A stretch of DNA of 64,000 nucleotides from Cephalotus follicularis (taxonomy: Eukaryota; Streptophyta; Magnoliopsida; Oxalidales; Cephalotaceae). The first letter of the stretch is position 1, and every line of letters starts with the position of its first letter. The notes beneath the pieces are model-generated. The model was not told the origin of the DNA, did no database searches, and saw only the letters and a list, made by a program, of their open reading frames with translations. Shown in pieces: positions 56,103 through 64,000 of the stretch. Where the stretch lies: assembly GCA_001972305.1 (NCBI GenBank), contig BDDD01002040.1, positions 149,519-213,518 of the forward strand, in the 5' to 3' direction. Made by a program: the position numbers and the translations under genes.

Positions 56103-57915
56103 GTCCTCATGCTTTGAATTGCTGAGATCTTCTCCGGATTTGCGTCTATTCCTCTGCTAGAGACCATAAATCTGAGGAACTTGCTAGAGGTGACCCCAAA
56201 TGTACACTTGGATGGATTGAGTTTCATGTTGTATCTCCTCAGCACCCCAAATGTTTCCTCCAAGTCTTTTACATGGGGGTTCCTAGCTGGGGTCTTGACG
56301 AGCATGTCGTCGATGTACACCTCCATATTCTTCCCAATCTGAGGCTCAAAGAGTTTGTTCACCGGACGTTGATAGGTGGCCCCTGAATTCTTTAGGCCGA
56401 AGGGCATAACCTTGTAGCAATACATTCCTCGGTCCGTGATGAACGTTGTCTTTTTCTCATCAGGCTCATACATGGGGATTTGATTATATCCCGAATAGGG
56501 GTCCAAGAAGCTTAGTATTCTGTAACCCGAGGTTGCATCCACCAGCTGGTCTATCTTTGGGAGAGGGAAGTGATCCTTTGGACAAGATTTGTTGAGGTCT
56601 GTGAAGTCGATGCACATCCTCCACTTGCTATTTGCTTTTTTGACTAGCACTGGGTTCGCCAGCCAGTCTAAGTAGTGCACTTCCTTTATGAACCCTGCCT
56701 GCAATAGCTTTCTCACCTCCTCTGTTATTGCCTGCTGCCTCTCTAGGGAAAAATTTCTCTTCTTTTATCTGGTCGGAGGCCTCGTTGGGTCCACGCTTAG
56801 CTTGTGAACCATGACATTGGGGCTGATCCCGGGTACCTCCTCTGCCGACCAAGCAAACACGTCATTGTTATTCCGGAGGAATGTTATCAATTCCTCCTTC
56901 TCCGCCTCTTCAAGTTGTGAGCCAACTTGGAACACTTTCTCATTGTCGCCCTCTCCCATAGGCACTTGGAGCACATCTTCAACAGGCTGTGGACGCTCAG
57001 GTTCCATGTCTCCTCTGAGCTCCACGTTCGCTACGGGAAGTACCTTGTCCTTCCCCTTGTCCGAGATAGCAGTTCTATAGCATTGTCTTGCTGCCTGTTG
57101 ATCTCCTCTGACCTCCCCCACGCCAAACCTAGTTGGAAATTTCATCAATAAGTGTCTTGTAGACACTATGGCCTCCAATAAGTTGAGCCCTGGTCGCCCT
57201 ATTATTGCATTGTATGGGCTTGGTGTATCAACCACCAGGAACATCATTTCTACCTGAGTTAGACATGGGGTCGTGCCCGCAACCACGGACAGGTCGATGG
57301 ATCTCAGAGGATGGACCATCTCACCTGCGAAGCCGACCAGTGGTGTCTTTACAGGTTTGAGCTGGTCTGCCGGTATCCTCCGCTGATCGAATGCATGTTT
57401 GTATAGGATATCGGCTGAGCTGCCACAGTCAATGAGAATCCTCTTGATAGTGAAGAGAGCCACTTGGAGAGTTACCACAACTGGGTCATCATGAGGGAGT
57501 CGTACTCCCTCGTAGTCCGCCTCTAAGAAGGATATCGCCTCCTCATCTCCACCTGCCTTCAGCCTTTTGTTGTGATGGACCTGTTGTACAGCAAGGGACT
57601 ATCTCCCATAGGCTTTTCTCGCGTTTTTGTGGTCGCCACCAGATGCGACCCCCCAGAGATGGTGTGGATGACACCTCTGGGTTCTTGCTGTTGCTGCTCC
57701 TCTTGCTGCCGAGGAGCCTCTTCTCTTCACTGCTCCCTTCTTCCTTAGGGAGAATCCGTGTCAACATACTTGCGTAGGTGCCCCTTCCGAATCAGATCTT
57801 CGATCTGATTCTTCAACTGCCTGCACTCCTCAGTGTCGTGTCCGTGGTCACGGTGGTAGCGATAGTATTTTTCTGTGTTCCTCTTCTCGGCTGGTGACCT
57901 CATCTTTTCTGGCCA
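56090..57915 (-). pseudogene. Tat-2 protease and reverse transcriptase
   Basis: The linker after gag contains YHRDHGHDTEEC. The protease site reads LIDCGSSADILY, so the usual Ser of D-S-G is Cys. A TAA near 56768 replaces Gln before KKRNF. RT from 56716 has VLVKKANSKWRMC, FLDPYSGYNQIPM, MPFGLKNSGATYQ and YIDDMLVKT. Frames change near 57640 and 56100. Confidence 0.9.
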
Positions 57916-59412
57916 CTAGATGGGGACATTATCTTGTTCCACTACAAGTATTCTGGTGCGTGTGTCCAGGAGAGGGGAAAAGTGGTTGTAGGATGGGATC
58001 GACGTCCCTTCTCTGGATGAGCCCTCTCGTCTTGAGAGTTTATGTCTAAGGTCTTCCTTGGACAAGTCTAGCCTCTCCTTCCTCTTCTCTCTCTTCTCGG
58101 GAGCATTTCGTGAATGCCCCCCTTTCTCCTCCTGATGGCCCGACCAGTGTTTCTTTTGTTTCCTGGCCGCCATCTCTTCCTCAGCATTGACATATTTCTC
58201 GGCCCTCCTTAACAGGTCCACCATGTCTGTCGCGGGTCTCTTTAGAAGAGAGAAAGTGAAGGACGAGTTGCTCCTCAGCCCGCTATTCAAAGCTGCCAGT
58301 GCAAAGGATGGCTCCAAATCTTTTACTGTGAGAGATTCCCTGTTGAATCTGGTGAGGTAATCCCTCAGTGATTCATCTTTACCCTGCACCACATTGATCA
58401 AGTGGGTGGAGTTCCTCCTCTCTGTGGTGTTGTTGAGAAACTTGGTTACAAATAATTCCGTAAACTGATCGAAGTTCTCCACCGAATTCTTCGCTAATGT
58501 AAAATACAAAGACTGGACAGCTCCAGTCAGTGTTGTTGGGAATCCTCGGCAGAGCGTGGCGTCCGAGGCTTGGTACATCCACATGGCCTGAATGTAAGAG
58601 CGTACATGCTGGATGGGGTCTGTGGACCCATCATATTTTTCAATGCTTGGGTATCAAAACCCGCTGGGGACTTGCTCTGCCATGATCCCGGATGTGAAAG
58701 GGTGGGCGCTAATGTTTCGCACCTCGGACAGATGCCCCCCGTGCTATTCCTCTCCTCGGAACCTTCTTTCCAACTCAGCGAGCTTCGTATCCACGGCTTG
58801 CTCCACATCCCCTATGTTCCTAGCCCTTCTAGAAACACGTGACCCTCCAGCCACAGTGTCTAGGAGGTCAACCCTGCTTCCTTGAGCCGTACCAGCTCTG
58901 CGCGGAGCATTGGAGCACGCTTACGCCTCCTCTGCTCCCCTGGCTTCCTGCCGAGGGTCCACGTTCATGGCCTGGGGTTGAGGGCGTGCTCTCCTGGGAT
59001 CGTTGGGCTGATCCCTGGCAGTTGAGGACTCCGCCCTCTGAGATGCATTGATCTTCATTCTCCTCCCCATGGGAATATTGTCCCTTGACCGCCTAAGGGG
59101 AAGTTCTTCTCCCCTCAGCGGGTTTCGCCTGGCAATTCGTGGGTGCCGTGTCTCCACCCCTGGTCTGCTGGGACCAAAAACTCCTCGGACCACTTGCTGG
59201 ATAGGTCCGACTTGTTGTTGTTGGTTGGGTAGAGTAGTGACCAACAAATCAATAATACGCTCCATTCCCTGGAGGAGTTGACTGAGTTGCTCCCCTGTGA
59301 CGGGGGCTTGTTCTTGGGCCACCGTTTGGACAGCTTCCGGAAGAGGAGCTGTGGTCTCCTGTTGCTGACTGCCTGTGGCTCCATGCTGGTTGTTGTTCTT
59401 CTTCGGAGGCAT
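57916..59412 (-). pseudogene. Tat-2 gag
   Basis: ATG at 59412 opens MPPKKNNNQHGATG; the frame is open to 58921 (TAA), interrupted further near 58737 and 58665, then open from 58584 to a TAG at 57916-57918. Core blocks: MWMYQASDATLCRGF, FVTKFLNNTTERRNS, RDYLTRFNRESLTV and a basic end. The final stop follows DNVPI, at the same position as in Tat-1. Confidence 0.88.
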
Positions 59413-59437
59413 GATTGCTGATACCTTTTTGCTGTGT

Positions 59438-59457
59438 TTCCCACAGACGGCCCCAAC
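59438..59457 (-). promoter_or_regulatory. Tat-2 primer-binding region
   Basis: Minus-strand GTTGGGGCCGTCTGTGGGAA directly inside the 5' LTR; see Tat-1 for the matching sequence. Confidence 0.7.
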
Positions 59458-60421
59458 TGTTGATACAGAAATCCTTCCCTCAACAGTACCCCACGTGTAA
59501 GGGCTTGATTTGTTTAGGGAAACGTGGTACCAGTGCTCCGAGGTGAAAGTAGAAGATGGCTGTGAATAATTTCCCTGCACAGAGGAGCAAACACATTGAA
59601 GGTCCAAGATGTTGTTCTCCGGGGGACACTCCGACGCTCAAGTTAGACCTTTGCACAGTGAAAACAGGGTTCTTTGAGAGTAAAAATGGCTGACCCTTGT
59701 TCTGATTGTTGAACTAGTATTTATAGTGCTGGAGTGTAACTATTTGAGCGCGAAAAGAGGAGGTGATAGCTGTCCCCTAAGGAAATGCCGAGGATCTCGG
59801 TCGTTTCCCTTGATCTCCGCCAAATATGTCGCCACTTTCCTTGTAGGTAGTTCATTATATAACTACTTCCTTATTTAGATGATGGCGAATCCCAGGAAAT
59901 CAGGCAGATTTCATGCCCTTATCCCATAAACGAAGATGAGGTCCTCTGCAACAGGGCTTCCGAGGAAGTGAACCATGGTACTGTTGCTGAGGTGATGGGC
60001 CTCTTGCTTCCCCTTTCGCTCCAAGGTCTTCATCTTCTGGTGCTTCCTCAGTGGCGTACGCTTAGGACGTCGGGTCCTCTACCAGTCATCCGAGGATGAG
60101 GTTTCTTTGGATACCACCGAGGAGAAGGTCCCCGGTGTCTGTGCAGCGGGGGTACGTCCTCTGCTATGTGTCCAATCGACACCTCCTCGGATAGAGAAGG
60201 TCCTCGGCACTGGTGCCTTGAAGGAGGTCCTCGGTACTTGTGCTTCAGCGTGGACTCTCCAGGAAAAAGGGGTCCTCGGCTCTGGAGCCGAGGAGGACGC
60301 CCTTTGCCACGTAAGTGCCCCTCGGTCGGGCTCTTCGCAAGCTTCAAGACCCTTTGGACAATTGGCTGAATCCGCGGAGGACATGTGTCCTTCTTAGTAT
60401 AAATTGATTTCTCCCATATAA
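59458..60421 (-). repeat. Tat-2 5' LTR
   Basis: 964 bp, direct copy of 48796-49759, with TATAAATA (minus) at 59718-59725. Differences are concentrated at the right end, where CCCATATCA became CCCATATAA. Confidence 0.92.
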
Positions 60422-60640
60422 TTTTCCATAATAATAGTAATTATTCTTTAAAATTTTTTCATTTGAATTTTTAGGTGATTTCAAATTTTTTCTTTGGTTT
60501 ATTCTTTCATCTAACTCTTTATCTATGTTTGAATTATTACTAGTTTTTGAACCACTAAATGATTTTCAAGGCATAGTCTTGCATAATTTAATTATAATAG
60601 AAAATTTTAAAAGCTTTATTTCACCACGTCCAAATATATG
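60422..60640 (-). pseudogene. Pararetrovirus-like gag segment 2 (minus arm)
   Basis: The minus strand carries KTSNNSNIDKELDERI and runs into YYYYGK at 60422, where Tat-2 interrupts; it continues at 48795. A homologous arm lies on the plus strand at 60870-61343 in inverse orientation. The first Cys pair of the zinc knuckle is Tyr here. Several stops. Confidence 0.45.
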
Positions 60641-60869
60641 ACCCCTCTAGCCAATGTAAGAGTGTTTCGATGGTCTACTGGGACTTCACTCCGTCTGCTC
60701 TACCACCCCAATTCTCTAACTGCTATAATATGATCTTCCTACACAAAGATAGGCACCCTACCCAGACGTTTAGAAATTTTTTGCTTTTAAAGAAAAAATT
60801 ATGCGAAAAAGCGGTTGAAACACAAAGATAACATTATTCCTACCCTTATAAATGGGTAGGACTGTTTTT
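60641..60869. other. Loop between the two inverted arms
   Basis: About 230 bp without a recognised gene. It is the centre of the inverted repeat 60422-61343 and is less AT-rich than its arms. Confidence 0.5.
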
Positions 60870-61343
60870 TATACTTGGACGTAGTAGTGAAACTGAAAAC
60901 TTTAAAATTTCTTTAATCATGAATAAATTGTGTAGAGCGATGTCTTCGAGATCATCTAGTGATTCAGAAACTAGTAATAATTCAAATAGAGATAAAGAAT
61001 TAGATGAAAGAATGAAACAATGACAAAATAGGAAACAAAAGATTTCAAACATTTCAATTAAAGAAATTGATAAAAGAATTCAAAAAATTGATCAAACCAT
61101 AAAAACTAAGAATAAACAAAATATTCAATTGTTAGATAAAAAAATAAAGCAAGATAAAAATTTTAAACCACCAAATCAAAAAATTTATAATAATTGCTAT
61201 TATTGTAGAAAACCTAATCATATTGCAAAATATTGTTATACTGGATTAGAAATTAAAAAATTAAATGATTCTAAAAATTAATCTAACATTCTTAATATTA
61301 AAGAATCTCTAGATTTAGAAACAATTTCCTCCACATTTGATAC
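60870..61343 (+). pseudogene. Pararetrovirus-like gag segment 3 (plus arm) with zinc knuckle
   Basis: The frame from ATG 60919 has a Ser-rich start, KTSNNSN-like and DKELDERM segments, a TGA at 61021-61023, then a Lys/Gln/Asn-rich region and a full CX2CX4HX4C knuckle at 61195-61236 (CYYCRKPNHIAKYC). A TAA follows at 61279-61281. It is cut by the Tat-3 LTR at 61344. A capsid protein of a Caulimoviridae-type virus is my best guess; a retrotransposon gag is possible. Confidence 0.45.
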
Positions 61344-62276
61344 TGTTGATACAGAAATCCTTCTCTCAACAGTATCCTACGTGGAGGACTTTGATTTGTT
61401 AAGAGAAACGCTTGCCAACTAATGCCTTAAGGAAGAATGTGATCTCGGCCACCTACACAAGGTAAAGACAATGGTGAAGGCCCAGGAGGTTGTTCTCCCG
61501 GGGACACTCCGACGCTCAAGTTAGCCAAGTGCAGATGAAATATGATACTCTCTTGAATGTAAAAATTGCTGACCTTTATTCAGTGTGTTGAACTTGTATT
61601 TATAGTGGAGTTTTGTAACTAATTGAGCGTGTAAATCGGATGTGATCATTATCCCCTAGGAAATGTCCGAGGATCTCGGACATTCCCTTATCTCCGACAG
61701 TAATGTCACCGTTTTCCTTTATCTCTCCCTTAATTATCTCCTCTTTCCTTTTGTTGTAGTTGATTGGGATTCAATCTCTTTATTTGGATAAGTGTGGATC
61801 CCGTGAATCCAGGTGCAGATAACTACCTTATCCCGTAGATAAGGCTAAAGTCCACCGTGATAGAATTGTAGAAGAAATCAACTATGAGTCTGTTGCCGAG
61901 ATCATGGTCCTCTTAATCCGAGGACCAGTGTAGTTTGAATACGTCCGAGATAGGGCTTCCCAGTCTCTGTGTAGAGGAGACTGTATCTCCTGTTCTGCAC
62001 CTGATAGACACTTCGGGCCGAGGGAGTCCTCGGCCATTACACCGCGAATATAGTCTTCTGCCTTTGATTCCGAGGCGTGTCCTCGGACTTGTGGTCTCAG
62101 TGTGTTGCCCTCAAAAAGTAATGGTCCTCGGCTCTTGGTCCGAGAAGGACATTCTTTGTCATGTGTGTGCTCCTCGGCACGGCCTGTCTGTCAAGTTTGC
62201 AATCCCTGATGGACAACTGGTCAAGTCTGCAGTGGACACGTGTCCTTGCTATTATAAGCATATTTATCCTCCATCA
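61344..62276 (-). repeat. Tat-3 3' LTR
   Basis: 933 bp, plus strand TGTTGATACAG...CCTCCATCA. TATAAATA (minus) at 61597-61604. Related to, but clearly diverged from, the Tat-2 LTR. Confidence 0.9.
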
Positions 62277-62286
62277 TATGCCCCCC

Positions 62287-62580
62287 TAGTCCTTGTTCTC
62301 TGAGCTTGGTCAGAGGAGGAGGACCAGAGTTGAGAGCCGTGGCCCAGGCAAGACTCCTCTGCAATATTTCTTGGTAGCTCAACCTTATAAAAATGGGCTG
62401 AGGACGAGAGTGTTGCCTCTATTGTTCCTCTGACACATAACCTGGTCTGCTTGGTCCGAGGACTAGCGCTTGACCTTTGATCTGCCCTCAATCCTATCCA
62501 CAAGCCTCGAGTATTGAACCGTTATGCCTATCATTGAAGTTGCGTATTGAGTACGCTTGACACGTGGCAGGCACAGAGCA
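62287..62580. other. Tat-3 region between polypurine tract and antisense promoter
   Basis: No gene. The end contains GACACGTGGCAG (G-box-like CACGTG near 62571), where Tat-2 has ACGCGTGGCAA. Confidence 0.6.
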
Positions 62581-62690
62581 ATTCCCGCCTCTGCCTTTTC
62601 ATTTCCCGCGCTTGATTTGACGGTCTGTCTTCCCACCGTTGGATCTGATGTGAGGTGGATGGCCAGGATCCGAGGAAAGGGCCTATAAAA
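62581..62690 (+). promoter_or_regulatory. Tat-3 antisense-gene promoter: twin E2F-like sites and TATA box
   Basis: ATTCCCGC at 62581-62588 and TTTCCCGC at 62602-62609, again 21 bp apart; GGCCAGGATCCG and TATAAAA at 62684-62690 follow. Confidence 0.72.
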
Positions 62691-62821
62691 CCTTTTGTTC
62701 TTCACACAATACAACTTTCGCTTCTTCGAACTTCTAAACTCACAGTGCTTTTTGAGAGCTTTTTGAGTCTGCAGTGTCTTCAATCTTCTTCTTCTTCAAC
62801 CCTTCGAATAAAAAACTTTTG

Positions 62822-62827
62822 GTAAGT
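62822..62827 (+). other. Tat-3 antisense leader splice donor
   Basis: TTTG|GTAAGT, with the acceptor candidate TTTTCCCAG at 62853 only 32 bp away. See Tat-2 for the problem of length. Confidence 0.5.
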
Positions 62828-62888
62828 TTCTACCCACTTTCTTGTTTTCCCAGATTGTTTTCTTCTTCTGTGATTTCCTCTTCTTTTA

Positions 62889-63795
62889 ATGGCTAGTCAA
62901 GAACTATCTTCTGGGTCTTCTTCTTCTCCTTCCCCCCTGTCCATTGCACCTTTGGCTATGGTGATTCCCCTCGCTGAGAGGCCAAGTGATGTGGAAGGTA
63001 GCCTAGGGGATGTGGTGGGTGACCCTGTAGCACCCACTGCAGAGGCCAATCCTCTGCCTGAGGATTGTGCCTTTGGTTTAAGCAAACTTAGTCAAGCCGA
63101 GGTCAAAAGGCTTACCAGAAAGTATAATCTCCCTCGTGGGTTGGCCTTCAGTATTCCTAAGGATCCTCGGGTAGTTACTGAGAGCCGAGAAGGCCTTTTT
63201 GTGGTCTTCGAAGCTGCTCTTTCCCACGGTCTGAGGGTCCCTGTTCCCTCCTTCGCCATCTCGGTCCTCCTTAGCTTTAGTCTTCATCCTTCTCTTCTTC
63301 AACCTCAATCTTGGGGCTTCATGATAGGTTTCTTAGTTAGATGCATAGAGTCCGAGGTGGCAGCCACTGTGAATCTCTTCAAGGAGTTTCATGTCATCTC
63401 GGCCACCCCCAAAACAAACGGATATTTTTTCAAGTCCCGTTCTGGGGTGAAAAAACTTCTTCTCAACCCTACCCAATCAATAAAAAACTGGAGGAGGAAA
63501 TATTTTCTGATAAAGGACTTTGAGGGGTTCATTCCCTCTCCTTGGTGCACGTCCTTGGACGTTACATCTTTGAACCGAAAGTCTCGCCTGTCCACGGCCG
63601 AGAAAATAGGACTTAGTAAGCTCCTGGCTCTTGAGCCAGAGGATGTAAACTCCACCGTAACCGAGGATCGTCTGGTCCAAGCAGGACTTAGTGTGGTCCT
63701 TGAACATGGGTCCTCCTCGGACGGATCCGAGGAGGAAGAATCAGAGGGCGAGGGAGAGCAGGATAGTCCTCCGCCCCTAGTGTCTGAGCAAACTT
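62889..63795 (+). CDS. Tat-3 antisense gene, exon 1, open (Transposase_28-like)
   Basis: Encodes 302 residues with no stop: MASQELSSGSSSSPSPLS, a linker, VKRLTRKYNLPRGLAF, HGLRVPVPSFAISVLLSF, LLQPQSWGFMIGFLVRC, a FKEFHVISATPKTNGYFF block and an acidic tail rich in Glu. The same domain order is seen in Tat-1 and Tat-2. Reading on past 63795 gives a hydrophobic tail that comes from the intron. This is the only copy in the window with an unbroken exon 1, so Tat-3 may be the youngest or most constrained. The function is unknown. Confidence 0.78.
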
Positions 63796-63894
63796 GTATA
63801 ACATCTTTGTATTCTCTGTCTCTTCCATTAATTCTGCTTTTATTAACACTAGCATTTCTTGATCTCTGACCCTGATTCTCTTGTCTTTTTTCAG
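63796..63894 (+). other. Tat-3 antisense gene, intron 1 (99 bp)
   Basis: Donor ACTT|GTATAA and acceptor TTTTTTCAG|CAATGG. Exon 1 has 907 bases and Tat-2 exon 1 has 904, both phase 1. Confidence 0.78.
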
Positions 63895-64000
63895 CAATGG
63901 GTCCTCGCCGAGATCTATCTTCAATCATCAGGTCCACTGATAAGAGGAAGGCCTCATCTTCTACACCCGTCGGACCAAAGTCTAAGGGGAAGGCTCCTGC
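63895..64000 (+). CDS. Tat-3 antisense gene, exon 2 (partial)
   Basis: After the join the frame reads ...S-MGPRRDLSSIIRSTDKRK and SKGKAP, matching exon 2 of Tat-2 (MAPHHDFSAIMKATDKRK). It runs off the window and is open as far as seen. Confidence 0.75.

Larger units (their letters stand above)
48796..60421 (-). mobile_element. Tat-2: complete Tat-lineage retrotransposon
   Basis: 11.6 kb. The 5' LTR is 59458-60421 and the 3' LTR 48796-49759. Gag-pol runs on the minus strand (59412-53778); the antisense gene is on the plus strand (50129-52841). The target site is T-rich: TTTTT at 48791-48795 and TTTTC at 60422-60426, an imperfect match. It shares all structural features with Tat-1 and is better preserved, with a 613-codon open stretch covering RNase H to integrase. 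Confidence 0.92.
61344..64000 (-). mobile_element. Tat-3: Tat-lineage element, 3' end only
   Basis: 3' LTR 61344-62276, reverse-complement polypurine tract TATGCCCCCC (62277-62286), then the antisense gene on the plus strand from 62581 to the window edge. Gag-pol lies outside the window. The flank before the LTR (61339-61343, GATAC) is one TSD copy. Confidence 0.9.

Noticed and set aside
60846-61052. 68-codon minus-strand hydrophobic frame
   Set aside because: Opposite to the better supported zinc-knuckle frame; AT-rich shadow.
63796-63869. Hydrophobic C-terminal tail of the Tat-3 exon 1 frame as a membrane anchor
   Set aside because: The stretch starts at a conserved GTATAA donor and ends before a TTTCAG acceptor, so it is intron.

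Overview
The window reads as plant (angiosperm, probably eudicot) heterochromatin made of nested transposable elements. I see no host gene, rRNA, tRNA or CRISPR array. The main evidence is Ty1/copia and Ty3/gypsy proteins of plant type, LTRs with TG...CA ends and 5-bp target-site duplications (TSDs), primer-binding sites (PBS) matching initiator Met tRNA, and a Tourist/Harbinger-like element with a TAA duplication. The species cannot be named. Labels copia-A/B, Tat-1/2/3 and LTR-C to LTR-N are mine.

Layout. 1-3254: copia-A, minus strand, decayed. 3968-29403: copia-B, minus strand, one element cut into pieces by later insertions. These are a Tourist-like element (4193-16459) that itself holds the complete Tat-1 (4884-16149), solo LTR-C (17429-23479) carrying LTR-D (20497-22946) and copia-type LTR-E1 (18039-19198), then LTR-F (23576-25484), LTR-G (25576-27881) and LTR-H (from 29404). 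LTR-H carries LTR-I1 (30185-32530) and ends at 34006 against a different host sequence. 34007-44365: K, a minus-strand gypsy element of Tekay/Del type that kept gag but lost pol. Its 3' LTR holds a truncated Athila-like element L (34822-37485) and its leader holds LTR-E2 (39529-40670). 44366-46668: LTR-I2. 46669-47899: LTR-N. 47900-48795 and 60422-61343: fragments of a pararetrovirus-like gag region, one stretch inverted. 48796-60421: Tat-2, complete, minus strand. 61344-64000: 3' end of Tat-3, minus strand.

The most interesting object is the second gene carried by all three Tat elements. Between integrase and the 3' LTR, on the strand opposite gag-pol, lies a gene with its own promoter (twin E2F-like TTTCCCGC sites 21 bp apart, then a TATA-like box about 75 bp on), a leader splice donor, two coding introns with matching phases in the copies, and, in Tat-2, a poly(A) signal. 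The predicted protein is about 750 residues: an N-terminal domain resembling the 'putative gypsy type transposon' (Transposase_28) family, a basic linker, a long coiled coil and a proline-rich tail. Because these introns lie antisense to the genomic RNA, they would not be spliced from the RNA that is reverse transcribed, which explains how a retroelement can keep them. Tat-1 and Tat-2 copies carry stops or frameshifts; the visible part of the Tat-3 copy is open.

A second theme is a CpG-rich module built on repeated GTCGACG and GCGTCRRCGC cores. It recurs inside otherwise unrelated LTR families (C/D, E, F, G, K). The protein calls rest on motif recognition by eye; no alignment, search or expression data were available.
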